Shown: positions 51,991-63,485 of the stretch, piece by piece
Layout: each line of letters opens with the position of its first letter
Numbering within the stretch: the stretch's first letter is position 1
Assembly: GCF_022682495.2 (NCBI RefSeq)
Contig: NC_071398.1
Location: forward strand, 32,739,426-32,803,425
Direction of reading: 5' to 3'
DNA: 64,000 bases
From: Desmodus rotundus
Taxonomy: Eukaryota; Chordata; Mammalia; Chiroptera; Phyllostomidae
The notes under the pieces: generated by a model
Databases searched by the model: none
What the model saw: only the letters and a program-made list of their open reading frames with translations
What the model was told of the DNA's origin: nothing
Program-made: the position numbers and the translations under genes

Positions 51991-53900
51991 ACTTTGAGCC
52001 AAGATGGAGATGTAGGTAGACACACTGTGCCTCTTCACACAACCAAAAGGACAACAACAATTTAAAAACAAAAAACAACCAGAATTGACAGAAAATCCAA
52101 CTATATGGAAATCTGACAACCAAGGAGATAAAGAACAAACATTCATCGAGACTGGTAGGAGAGGCGGAGATGACATGAGGCAAAGCAGCGGCTGGCGTAC
52201 CCAGCAAGGTGGCAGATTGTGGAGCAGGGTGGGCAGCAGCTGGGAGACCGGAGGACAGACCATGCAACCCAGAGTTCCAGTGTGGGGAAATAAAGCCTCA
52301 AACCACTGATTAAAAGCACTGTGGGGGTTGAGGCATCAGTGGGAGAGACTCCCAGGCTCACAGGAGAGTTTGTTCAGGAGACCCACAGGGTCCTAGAACG
52401 TACAGGGGCCCACCCACTCGGGAATCAGCACCAGGGGGACCCAATTTGATTGTGGGTAGCAGAGAAAGTGACTGAAAACTGGCAGAGAGCAGAACAAGCA
52501 CCATTGTTCCCTCGGACCCCTCCCCCACATACTGCATTACAGGGCAGTAACAAGCTTCATCCTGCTCTGGTGAATACCTAAGGCTCCACCGATTAACATA
52601 ACAGGTGTGCCAAGACAAAAAAAAAAAAAAAAAAAAGGCCCAAACGAAAGAACAGATCAAAGCTCCAGAAAAAACATAACTAAGCAATGAAGAGATAGCT
52701 AACCTATCAGATGCACAGTTCAAAACTCTGGTAATCAGGATGGTCACAGAATTGGTTGAATTTGGTCACAAATTAGAAGAAAAAACAAAGACTATGCTAA
52801 GAGAAACAAAGGAAAACATACAGGGAAACAATAGTGATGACAAGGAAACTGGAACTCAAATCAATGGTGTGGACCAGAAGGAAGAAAGAAATATCCAACC
52901 AGAAAAGAATGAAGAAACAAGAATTCAAAAAAATGAGGACAGGCTTAGGAACCTCCAGGACATCTTGAAACGATCCAACATCAAAATTGTAGGGGTACCA
53001 GAAAGAGAAGAGGAAGAGCAAAAAATTGAAAACTTATTTGAACAAATAATGAAGGAGAACTTCCCCAGTCTGGCAAAGGAAATAGACTTCCAGCAAGTCC
53101 AGGAAGCTCAGAGAGTCCCAAAGAAGCTGGACCCAAGGAGGAACACACCAAGGCACATCATAATTACATTATTCAAGATTACACAGAAGGAGAGAATCTT
53201 AGAAGCAGCAAGAGAAAAGGACACAGTTACCTACAAAGGAGTTCCCATAAGACTGTCAGCTGATTTCTCCAAAGAGACCTTACAGGCAAGAAGGGGCTGG
53301 AAAGAAGTATTCCAAGTCATGAAAGGCAAGGACCTACAACCAAGATTGCTCTATCCAGCAAAGCCTTAATTTAGAATGGAAGGGCAGATAAAGTGCTTCT
53401 TGGATAAGGTAAAGTTAAAGGAGTTCATCATCACCAAGCCCTTATTATATGAAATGTTAAAGGGATTTATCTAAGAAAAAGAAGATAAAAAATATGAACA
53501 GTAAAAATGACAGCAAACTCACAGTTATTAATAAACACACCTAAAACAAAAACAAAAGCAAACTAAGCAAACAACTAGAACAGGAACAGAACCACAGAAA
53601 TGGAGATCACATGGAGGGTTATCAATGTGGGAGGGGGAGAGAGGCGGGAAAGGTACAGAGAATAAGTAGCATAAATGGTAGGTAGAAAATAGACAGGGGG
53701 AGGCAGAAGAATAGTATAGGAAATGTAGAAGCCAAAGAACTTATATGTATGACTCATGGACATGAACTATAGGAGGGGAATGTGGGAGGGAGGGGGTGTG
53801 CAGGACGGAGGGAGTGAAGGGGGGAAAATGGGACAACTGTAACAGCATAATCAATACAATATATTAAAAAAAATAGCAGATGCAAAAAAAAAAAAAAAAA
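51991..53900 (+). mobile_element. HAL1-5: half-L1 element, best preserved
   Basis: 1.91 kb from ACTTTGAGCCAAGATGGAG to an A-rich tail. Target duplication agcatttcctg at 51980-51990 and 53901-53911. Plan: 5'UTR of about 650 bases, ORF1, 3'UTR of about 400 bases, no ORF2. Confidence 0.9.
52648..53475 (+). pseudogene. HAL1-5 ORF1 (L1 ORF1-like RNA-binding protein)
   Basis: Longest HAL1 frame in the window: 52740-53369 is open for 209 residues. The upstream start is lost (ACG where an ATG is expected at about 52648) and an in-frame TAA follows (about 52678). Domains: short acidic/basic N-terminus, helix-rich stretch about 30-100, RRM about 105-185 (SNIKIVGVPEREEEEQKIENL; HIIITLFKITQKERI) and a C-terminal domain (LQARRGWKEVFQVMKGKDLQ), truncated by a frame change near 53365 ('aaagccttaattt'). 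Compared with L1 ORF1 the coiled coil is shorter. Between L1 and HAL1 the RRM core is clearly homologous but differs at many positions, so HAL1 derives from a different L1 lineage than L1-A/B/C. Confidence 0.8.
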
Positions 53901-53911
53901 AGCATTTCCTG

Positions 53912-54118
53912 TCCTGGCTAGTGTGGCTCAGTGAGTTGAGCATTGGCCTGTGAACCAAAGGGTTGCTGCTTCAATTCCCAGTCTAGGGCACATGCCTGGG
54001 TTGCGGGCCAGATCTCCAAAAGGAGACAAGCAAGAGGCAACCAAACACTGATGTTTCTCTCCCTTTTTCCCTCCATTTACCTACCTCTAAAAGTAAATAA
54101 ATAAAATCATTAAAAAAA
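53912..54118 (+). mobile_element. tRNA-derived bat SINE (second subtype)
   Basis: Head TCCTGGCTAGTGTGGCTCAG, 'tgtgaaccaaagggttgctgcttcaattcccagtctagggcacatgcctggg', TCTC-rich stretch and (aaat)n tail. It follows the HAL1-5 duplication directly. Confidence 0.88.
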
Positions 54119-54675
54119 AACCCTTTCCTCATTTGTATACTTTTCTGTATACATTTCATACTTCAATAAAACTTACTTAAAGGAAGAAAAAAACAGAAGA
54201 AGAAAAAAATGAATGTTTTTGAGATGTCTGTCTTTGAGTCAACAATTGTTATTTTGGCTAAAGATTTCCTAACTAAAGTGGTATTATCATAACCACTTGG
54301 AACCCCTTTATTTCATTCCTTTTTTTAAGTATTAATAGTTGTAAATGTCATTTAAATACATAAATGTGAATAAAAAATAAAGTAGGATTGGGAAAAAATG
54401 TTTTTCATTCCTTTGGTAGAAAGTAAGCCAAAAAATATATATTATAAACAGTGTGGGCACTTAAATGGCCCTATTGTTACAAAATAAGAAATTTTATCCT
54501 AAAATGAGATTCCTCAGCAGGCCAAAATGACAACACATATATGTCTCTATTTAAAGGAATTTAAGGATATTTTTTAAACAAGAGTTTCAAAGAGAGATGA
54601 AAATAGAGGTAGAAGCTACACCAAGGGATCATTCTCCCTACAGTCTATCATGTTCATGTTTCTTCCTGATGTGAA
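54119..54675. other. AT-rich, no gene seen
   Basis: No recognised repeat or coding region. Confidence 0.45.
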
Positions 54676-54815
54676 GGTATGTGTGTGTGTGTATAGAGAT
54701 ATGTATGTGTACGTATATACACATGTGTGCATATTTACACGTATACGTACATGTGTACAGGTGTGTGTATACATATATGCGTGTATATGTGCGCACACAT
54801 GTGTGTGTGCATCCA
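54676..54815. repeat. Compound TG/TA microsatellite
   Basis: Alternating purine-pyrimidine tract (gtgtgtgtgtgtata.. tgcgtgtatatgtgcgcacacatgtgtg) of about 140 bases, left of the second mariner. Frames through it are repeat artefacts. Confidence 0.9.
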
Positions 54816-54819
54816 TATA

Positions 54820-55385
54820 TGAGGGGGGACCCCAAAAAACCAAAAATGTATTTATAAAAAACTGTGTATTTATTCCTACATGTTTAAACTTCAGTCATCT
54901 TCAAAGTACTCTCCATTTGATGCAATACACCTATTGAGACTTTTTTCTGCTGCTCAAAACAGTTTTTGAACTCATCAATTTTGATGCCTTTTAGTGCTTC
55001 TGCTGTTTTTTGTTTCACCTCTTCCACATTGGCAACATGCTTCCCTTTGAGGTCTTATTTTTATCCAGGGAAACAAAAAAAAAGTTGCTCACGGCTTGAC
55101 TGGGTGAATAGGGAGGGTGGGGCATTGGGCTTATGCTGATTTTTAGTCAAAAACTGCTGAACATGAAGCATGGTGTGAGCAGGTACACTCATAAATCACC
55201 CATCATGAAATGGGCAAACACGTTGAGTCTTCAAAAAATTCAGTGAAGGCAAATGCAACCTCTCATAACAACCCATCTAGGATACAGATGGGTTCCTAGA
55301 ACACTCACCTAGCGGGGGGGGGAAGCCTGTACTCCAAGGCACCCACCCTCCAGAAGATAATTCCGATTTTTGGGGTCCCTGCTCA
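54820..55385 (-). mobile_element. Second mariner family, internally deleted
   Basis: Inverted ends tgaggggggaccccaaaaa (54820) and the reverse of tgagcagggaccccaaaaa (55385), with TA on both sides. 566 bp instead of about 1.3 kb. The minus strand retains transposase C-terminal coding, e.g. VPAHTMLHVQQF, a Glu-Val-Lys-Gln-Lys-rich stretch (EEVKQKTAEALKGIKIDEF in restored frame of the visible codons at about 54950-55040) and the CIKWRVL-like end. The catalytic N-terminal two thirds are missing. Confidence 0.8.
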
Positions 55386-56071
55386 TATATGCACAAATAA
55401 GAATGATATACTGGATCCACAGATCTATCTTCTAGAGTGTTGACCTAAAAATAAAAGGCCAATGTAAGAAGCAAGTAGCATTTATTTAAGAAACAAAAGA
55501 ATAGCTTTTTTGGATGCACTGATTCAGACAGAAACCCAAAGAGTGTGAAGGCAAAGGATATGTATGAGAGAGAAGAGCACAAATACATCAATAGAAGGAA
55601 GGAATTTCTATTGGTTCACATAAGCTGAAATAGTCATGCTCAATATAAAGTTTATTCTTAATTTTCAGTCATAATGTCTGTTTCTTTGTTAACTTTGTAA
55701 ACAGTTGTTTAGAATACAAGGCTGCTTTAGGCCCAGTCCAAAGGTGATTTTGCCCAGCATTAACATTCCGAAGGTTTGAGGGGTAAGATGTCCAAAGCAG
55801 TTCCTCTGGGATGGCAGCTCTGACACCATTTTGAAGTGGCTCTGTTCATATTATTTTATGTAAGAGTAAATTCATATAAAACTTTTATTGCTGATAAAAC
55901 ATATAGTATTGCAATGTCAAGCATATTCTTCTCTGTAGTATTTTATTTCCCATTTAAAAATCTATGAGAAAAGTTAAGGGGAAAAAACCTCCCTTACCAT
56001 AACTAAAATGGCTTTCCCATCCTACACCATTCTCTATTCCCTTACTCTGCTTATTTTCCTTTTCCTTTTTT
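55386..56071. other. No gene seen
   Basis: Unique-looking sequence. It may include an old LTR-like piece (55450-55860) but I cannot name it. Confidence 0.4.
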
Positions 56072-56222
56072 AAAATCCTTACCTGTGGAGATGCTTAGAC
56101 AGGAAGTGAGAGAGAAACATCAGTCAGTTGTCTCCCCATACACACCCAACTGAGGATCAAACCCACAACCTTTTGGTGTACAGGATGATGCTCCAACCAA
56201 CTGGGCCACCTGGCCAGGGATA
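56072..56222 (-). mobile_element. VES-type bat SINE
   Basis: Reverse orientation: 'gagagagaaacatcagtcagttg' and 'aggatgatgctccaaccaactgggccacctggccaggga'. The tail side is short. Confidence 0.87.
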
Positions 56223-56651
56223 CTCTGCTTACTTTTATTCACAGCACTTTCTTATTACCTGACATTATATTTTCTGTTTATTTACAGTTACTATGTTTCT
56301 CTTATTACAAGATAAATTCAATGGAGACAGGGGCTCTATTGGTTTTGTACTACTGTATCAATAGTGTCTAACCGAGGGCACCACTCAGAGGGCGGTCGGT
56401 CTGTCTATCTATAAATGCAAGAAAAGAAAGCAACTGAATCCAAATATACATAGAATGGTTATAAACAGAAAACAAAGAGAGCACCTCTCTATACCTTATC
56501 CCCTTTTTTCAAAGGGAAGGAAAATTGGAGAGAACAACATCAACAAAAAGAGTGGTAAATGACATAAGAAGTAGTACTATCAGTATCCCCAGCGAAGATG
56601 TTAATTTGCTCCCCAGGTCTCAGACCTTTTCTCTTCAGGCCATGTGCCTTT
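56223..56651. other. Intron sequence, nothing recognised
   Basis: No gene or repeat that I can support. Confidence 0.45.
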
Positions 56652-56665
56652 AAAAAGAGGACTTT

Positions 56666-56856
56666 CATAGTAGCTCCTATAGAAGCTACTATAAAGGACA
56701 CAAGGACAAAATCAAGGGGGAGGGTAGAGGTGGGGGAGGGAGGTGGGACTGGCTGGGGTGGGGTGGAGGGATGGGGAGAAAATACAGACAATTGTAACTG
56801 AATAAAAAAATAAATCAATAAAATAAAAATAAAAATAAAATGCAGACAACTGTAAA
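56666..56856 (+). mobile_element. Short young L1 3'UTR insertion with micro-inversion
   Basis: Target duplication aaaaagaggacttt at 56652-56665 and 56857-56870. The body begins with an inverted piece 'agtagctcctatag' and then the direct 3'UTR 'agctactataaaggacacaagg' through the G-rich tract and A-rich tail. After the tail, 'gcagacaactgta' of the 3' end is repeated before a final A run. Confidence 0.85.
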
Positions 56857-56951
56857 AAAAAGAGGACTTTAAAAAGGGTATGCCTCTTCCCTAAGTAGTT
56901 GAGTAGATTCCTCTGGTGATGGCTTCCTCTGCTTGACTGGTTTTTACTCAC

Positions 56952-57044
56952 CTGAATATAATGTTCTTTCTTTTCTCACAACTTTACAGGGCTCTTTTCC
57001 TTGTTCCAATAAGGAAATCACATCTGGTTTAGCAATGAAGCATC
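56952..57044 (-). CDS. ZNF573: KRAB-B exon of the zinc-finger gene
   Basis: 93-base exon: acceptor cttctaactag|GATGC, donor TTCAG|gtgagt. It continues the frame from KRAB-A (split Gly codon) and codes for [18 protein letters not shown], a standard KRAB-B box ([13 protein letters not shown]), then [10 protein letters not shown] and a split Asp codon completed by the finger exon at 20893. Phase fits on both sides. KRAB-B strengthens TRIM28 recruitment by KRAB-A in this family. Followed by about 36 kb of intron. Confidence 0.92.
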
Positions 57045-57269
57045 CTAGTTAGAAGAAAAAAATGTAAGGTGACATAAAAATAAAAACTAAATTCAAAATT
57101 ACTTTGATTTAGTCTTGGTTATATTTGACTATCAGTCAAATGGTAATTGATAAAGCCTTTAGAACAAAAAAGGACCAGACAGTTTAAAAATATACACATT
57201 AAGGTTACATAATAAACAGAAGGAAAGGGTCTTATTTTAGTTTATATTTCATACAAGTACTTCTTCTTG
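57045..57269. other. Intron between KRAB-A and KRAB-B
   Basis: No recognised element. Confidence 0.5.
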
Positions 57270-57490
57270 AGTCTATAGTAGTTGAAGGCACAGAATGCCC
57301 GGGTTCAAATCCTGCCTCTGCCACATCCCAGTTAGACAAGTTACCTCCTTTATTTTCCTCATCAGAAAATAGGAATAATAATAGTATCTCTTTTACACAG
57401 TTGTTTTGAAGGTTAAATTAATTTATACCTATATCTACGCATTGCCTACAATGTATATACTAAATGCTATGTATATTTTATTAGCTATTA
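57270..57490 (+). mobile_element. MIR SINE
   Basis: Ancient tRNA-derived SINE: 'gcccgggttcaaatcctgcctctgccac' (B box and core), 'cctcatcagaaaataggaataataatagtatctc', tail 'aatttatacc'. Confidence 0.88.
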
Positions 57491-58020
57491 TTTATTGTTA
57501 TTGCTATTTTGCCAAAAGAAAACCAAGAAGTTTCCTGAGGCATTTATTGTTATTTCTTAGGATACTCATACAATATTAAATGCAAAGTTCTTTAATATTT
57601 AACTTTCAGTCATAAAAGTAGGTAAAAGTAAATCTGTTTAATACAAAAGCAACGTATTCTCTTGATCTGTAAAAAACTGTAAATTGATCCAACTTACCAC
57701 TACAAAAATTATCTGTTCTTTTGATAGCCAGAGAAAAACCAAGAATCAAAGTGTAGCTATTTTCCTGAAAGGTATACCAACAAATAACAACATACTTATA
57801 GCAATTCTAAGTTCAAACACAAAGTGAAACCTGATTTCTTTGACACTGATAAGGCTATAAATCACCCAGATTTCAAATCCAGCCCTTGCATGATTAAAAA
57901 AGGCCTGAAGCCACTTAAGGATGGGAAAGATGAAACACTTAGTGAAGGTGCTCACTTCCAAACAAGTAAAGCTCAAACCATTCCCTTGAGAACAGGGGGC
58001 AGAAACTTAGATGATTTCTT
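57491..58020. other. Intron sequence, no gene seen
   Basis: A reading frame at 57824-58090 runs into the L1 and resembles no family. No repeat named. Confidence 0.45.
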
Positions 58021-58035
58021 GAAAAATACCACTGA
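58021..58035. repeat. Target-site duplication, left copy (inverted L1)
   Basis: gaaaaataccactga, identical to 59019-59033. Confidence 0.95.
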
Positions 58036-59018
58036 TCAAGTCCTTTGCCCATTTTTTAATTGGGTTGTTTGTTTTCCTGGAGTGGAGTAGTGTGAGTTCT
58101 TTATATATTTTGGAGATCAGACCCTTGTCTGAGGTATCATTGGCAAATATGTTTTCCCATACTGTTGGTTCTCTTTTCATTTTAATGCTATTTTCTTTAG
58201 CCATACAGAAGCTTTTTATTTTGATGAGGTCCCATTTGTTTATTCTTTCCTTTATGTCCCTTGCTTTAGGGGACATGTTTGTGAGGATGTTGCTGCGTAT
58301 AATGTCTGAGATTTTCTTGCCAATGTTTTCCTCTAGGACTTTTATGGTGTTATGACTTATATTTAAGTCTTTTATCCACCTTAAATTTATTTTTGTGTAT
58401 GGTGTAAGTTGTTCAATGAGTTTCATTTTTTTGCATGTAGCTGTCCAGATCTCCCAACACCATCTGCTGGGATTATACCCTAAGAACCCTGAAACACCAA
58501 TCCAAAAGAACCTATGCACCCAATGTTCATAGCAGCACAATTTACAATAGCCAAGTACTGGAAGCAACCTAAGTGCCCATCAGCAAATGAGTGGATCCAA
58601 AAACTATGGTACATTTACACAATGGAATTCTACGTAGCAGACAGAAAAGAGCTTATACCCTTTGCAACAGCATGGATGGAACTGGAGAGCATTATGCTAA
58701 GTGAAATAAGCCAGGCGGTGAGGGACAAATACCATATGATCTCACCTTTAACTGGAACATAATCAACAAAAGAAAAAAGCAAACAAAATATAACCAGAGA
58801 CATTGAAGTTAAGAACAATCTAACAATAGCCAGAGGGGAGTGGGGAAGGGATAGTGGGGAGAGGGGTTTTCAGGAACTACTATAAAGTACACATGGACAG
58901 AACCAAGGGGGAGGGTGAAGGTGGGGGAAGGAGGTGGGTTTGGCTGGGGTGGGATGGAGGGGTGGGGAGAAAATACAGACAACTGTAATTGAACAACAAT
59001 TAAAAAAAAAGAAAGAAA
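58036..59018 (+). mobile_element. Young L1 3' end with 5' inversion (twin priming)
   Basis: 58036-58463 carries ORF2 C-terminal coding on the minus strand. At 58464-58466 it switches to the plus strand ('ctgggattataccctaagaaccctgaaac') and runs to the 3'UTR and A-rich tail. Compared with L1-C about 300 bases are missing between the arms, and a CTG is common to both at the join. An exact 15-bp target duplication encloses the whole, so it is one insertion. Confidence 0.93.
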
Positions 59019-59033
59019 GAAAAATACCACTGA
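59019..59033. repeat. Target-site duplication, right copy (inverted L1)
   Basis: gaaaaataccactga, identical to 58021-58035. Confidence 0.95.
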
Positions 59034-59079
59034 AACTTTCAGAGAAGAAAGCTGACATTACGGAGAACAGTCTCTACTA

Positions 59080-60566
<1,487 letters not shown>

Positions 60567-60652
60567 ATGGGCCATAGTTTAGAAATTCAAGAACTGGTCA
60601 GTGGTCCTTGGGGTTTACTTGCCTGGAGAACCAGAGTTCACAGAAGTCAGAG
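60567..60652 (-). CDS. ZNF573: Start-codon exon of the zinc-finger gene (5'UTR plus MAH)
   Basis: 86-base exon with acceptor ttttcctcttcctag|CTCTGAC and donor CCCAT|gtaagt. The ATG is at 60575-60573 and the exon adds Met-Ala-His before the KRAB-A exon, giving MAHGSVIFSD, a typical KRAB gene N-terminus. The 77 bases ahead of the ATG are 5'UTR, so at least one further non-coding exon and the promoter lie to the right. No CpG-rich promoter is present between here and 64000. Confidence 0.85.
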
Positions 60653-61184
60653 CTAGGAAGAGGAAAAGGAAGCCATGAGATCAGATAAGCCTCAAAACTC
60701 TCTAAATGACTCATTAATATGTTTTTTCCCCGTTTAATTTCCCCAACATAAACACACATACACAAGGATTTGAGAGAGTCTGAACAAATCTAATCCCTAC
60801 ATGTAAATTCCAAGGGTGGTAAGGGATCACATCCTCTAAAGCAGAATCTCTTTCAAAGCCTTGCAGGCCTGCTTTGCTCCATTTAATACAAAGTGAAATT
60901 CTAAGATACAAGTATGTTTACTACTTGTTGTTGAGTGAAGAATGCTGCTAACAACAGTTGTGGGTAGTGTGATCTTATATTGTGGGATATATACACACAT
61001 GTATGTGCATAATAATCACTAAAAGCTAACTTTAGAAAATATTCAAGATAGGCAGTCTTTAGAAAATAAAATGGACATCATGACTACATTTGTAAAGTAC
61101 ACATATACAAGCATAAAGAGGCACTAACAGGCATCAACAGATAAGAAAAATCTGCAAAAACTGCTTATTTCCACATGGTAATCT
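60653..61184. other. Upstream intron, nothing recognised
   Basis: AT-rich, no gene. Confidence 0.5.
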
Positions 61185-61372
61185 TTTTATTTATTAATTT
61201 TAGAGAGAAAGAGGAAGGAAGAGAGAGAGAGAGAAAGAAACATCAATTTGTCACTCCATCTATACATTCATTGATTGACTCTTGTATGTGCCCTGACAGG
61301 GGACTGAACCTTCAGCCTTTGTGCTTCAGGATGATGCTCTAACCAACTGAGCTACCTGGCCAGGGCCTCCAC
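61185..61372 (-). mobile_element. VES-type bat SINE, well preserved
   Basis: Reverse orientation: 'tttatttattaattttagagagaaag' tail, (ga)n stretch, 'gaaacatcaatttgtcactccat', 'gattgactcttgtatgtgccctgacagggg' and 'gatgatgctctaaccaactgagctacctggccagggc'. The B box and A box are recognisable. One of the best copies here. Confidence 0.92.
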
Positions 61373-61879
61373 TCTATAATCTTAATTTTCTTTTTGCTTA
61401 CATTATTTTTTATATGTCCATATATACTCTTAAAACATATTTTTACAATTTTGCAAATAGGAAATTTTCTTCAAATAGGTGAAAAAGACTCGCTTTTTTA
61501 AAGTCCTTTGAACTTGGAGGAAAAAAAGCTATGTTTTTATTTCGGCTCCCAATATGTGATCCAACTAATAATTTTTAGGTTTATTCATGTATGTTGGAGT
61601 TTTGCCTAAAAAAGAATGTTTGAACATCCCCAACTAATGCCTTATGTCACTGCTGTTGCCTCTCATAACTTTCTGATCTTGCTTCTGAACCATTAATTTT
61701 AGCCATGTGATAGCTTCCAAAGAGCTACTGAATCTTCTTGCTCTGTTGGTCTCACTTTGCATTAACATTATGAGAAGAAAAACTGTGAGGCATAAGGCTT
61801 ATCATATAAAATCCATTTACTTCCAAAGAAATCCCATGGGTTTGTTTTTTGGGCTTTCGGGGGGGGGGAGGGATAGAGT
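61373..61879. other. Upstream intron, nothing recognised
   Basis: Includes a G11 run near 61860. No coding region supported. Confidence 0.5.
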
Positions 61880-62145
61880 TATTATTACTTTAAAAAATTT
61901 TTTTCAATTAGAGTTGACATTCAATATTATTTTACATTAGTTTCAGGTGTACAGCATAGTGGTTAGATATTATATAATTTAAGAAGTTGTCTCCCCAGTA
62001 AGTCTAGTACCCACCTGGCACCATACATAGTTATTACATTATTAACTATATTCCCTATGCTGTACTTTACATCCCATGATTATTTTGTGACTGCCAATTT
62101 GTACTTTTTAATCCCTTCATCTTTTTCACCCAGACCCCAACATGG
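61880..62145 (-). mobile_element. Old L1 3'UTR (L1MA/MB-type), reverse
   Basis: The plus strand reads 'ttacattagtttcaggtgtacagcatagtggttagatatt', 'gtaagtctagtacccacctggcaccatacatagttatta' and 'aactatattccctatgctgtac', the reverse complement of a well-known old L1 3'UTR. Confidence 0.85.
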
Positions 62146-62769
62146 GTTTCATATTATTTGGTCAAAATCTGACAATATATGCCAAAATCAGATGATATCT
62201 CCTTCTCAGGAACTCCCATGCCATGCCATCTGACATTTTTTAATTTGTTATGGTTTTTTGTGGGGGGGCGGGGGTTCCCCAAGAAGCCAGTACACTGACT
62301 GACTGATGCTTGTTCAAGTCCCTCAAGTCCTGCAAGCTTCTTGGTCTGACTTCCTTTGGGGAAAGGAAGTCCAGACAAGGCAATGCAGGCTGTAGACAGT
62401 GCCCCCTAGACACAGCACCCTGTCAATACAGTCAGTTCAGGATGCTGGTGGTTGCCCCCACCCTCCAAATGGACCAAGAGGTCGCTGTCCTCCTGCAAGA
62501 GTTTCTGTTTATCAGCCACTGGATTCTCCAAGCAGTTCCAGCCAACTGAGCTGAAGGAGCAAATCAGTGCCTGGGAAACCCTCAGGGTCTTGAGCTAAAG
62601 TCACTTCCTCTTGCCCCTGACTTCTTCAACCGACCTTTATCTTAGCGATTTATCTACCTTGATAAACACTTAGTAAGCAACTTAAGGATAGTAATCATGT
62701 CTTTTTAATCACTGTATTTACCCCAAGTACTAGCACCGGATCTGGTATATTGTATGTTATACATGTCTG
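62146..62769. other. Upstream intron, no gene seen
   Basis: Slightly GC-richer around 62330-62600 but without an exon-like frame bounded by splice sites on the minus strand that I can defend. Confidence 0.4.
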
Positions 62770-63050
62770 ATAATTCAACCTAGAAATTCCATCTCTAGGA
62801 ATTTATCCTTAGGAAACATTTGTAAAAGTACACAGACATATGTAAGGAAGTTCATCAAGGAATAATTTATAACCAAAAGTCAGAATACCTAATACAGGCA
62901 ACAAATCTAAATAATATTCCTCTATATGATGGCATATTACACAGTATTGATAATGATGACACTGGTTCATATTAATGAAAGAAATACATCCAAAATAAAT
63001 TGCCAAGTACAACAGGCAGACTAAAACTATGCACAATGCTGGGAGGAGGT
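62770..63050 (+). mobile_element. Old L1 (L1M/ME-type) ORF2 end and 3'UTR
   Basis: 'aattccatctctaggaatttatccttaggaaac', 'aaggaagttcatcaaggaataatttata' and 'atgatggcatattacacagtattgataatgatg' follow the order of ancient L1 3' ends. Confidence 0.65.
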
Positions 63051-63059
63051 TGACTCTCA

Positions 63060-63250
63060 TTTGTAAAGAACACAGGTTGTTGTCAGGATCCAGGACATGA
63101 ATCATAGCTCTGACAATTACCAACTAGCATTTTGGACATTTACTTAATTTTCAGTGCTTCTGTTTCCACCTACATAAACTATGGGAAGAATAATAACAGT
63201 ATCTATCTTATGGGGATGTTGTGGATATTAAGTAATATAATACATATAAA
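63060..63250 (+). mobile_element. MIR SINE
   Basis: 'tgtcaggatccaggacatgaatcatagctctgacaattacc', 'tgggaagaataataacagtatctatcttatggggatgttgtgg' match MIR core and 3' part. The tail is followed at once by a VES SINE. Confidence 0.75.
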
Positions 63251-63254
63251 ATAC

Positions 63255-63485
63255 ATACAGCCCTGGCCGGGTACATCAGTTGGTTAGAGTGTCGTCCTGA
63301 TATACCAAGGTTGTGAGTTGGATCCCTGGTCAAAGCATATACAAGAATCAACCACTAAAAGACAAATAGAAACAAACAAAGAACCAACCACTGAATATAT
63401 AAATAAGTAGAGGAACAAATCAGTGTTTCTTTTCTCTTTCTCTCCCTTCCTCTCTGTCTAAAATCAATCAATAAAAAAATTTTTA
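63255..63485 (+). mobile_element. VES-type bat SINE
   Basis: Head CAGCCCTGGCCGGGTACATCAGTTGGTTAGAGTGTCGTCC, 'ggatccctggtcaaagcatatac', 'caatcagtgtttcttttctctttctctccc' and an A/T tail. It has an insertion of about 40 bases between the two halves. Confidence 0.9.

Noticed and set aside
54616..54937. Frames rich in Thr/His/Tyr/Val across 54650-54840
   Set aside because: Translation of the TG/TA microsatellite.
57824..58090. 88-residue plus-strand frame entering the inverted L1
   Set aside because: No family match, spans a retroelement junction, no splice or promoter context.
61185..61372. tRNA-like A and B boxes in VES SINEs
   Set aside because: They belong to SINE heads with A/T tails and internal divergence; not tRNA genes.
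62310..62549. Possible upstream coding exon in the slightly GC-richer stretch at 62.3-62.6 kb
   Set aside because: No matching splice sites or conserved protein motif; the gene's start exon is already accounted for at 60567-60652.
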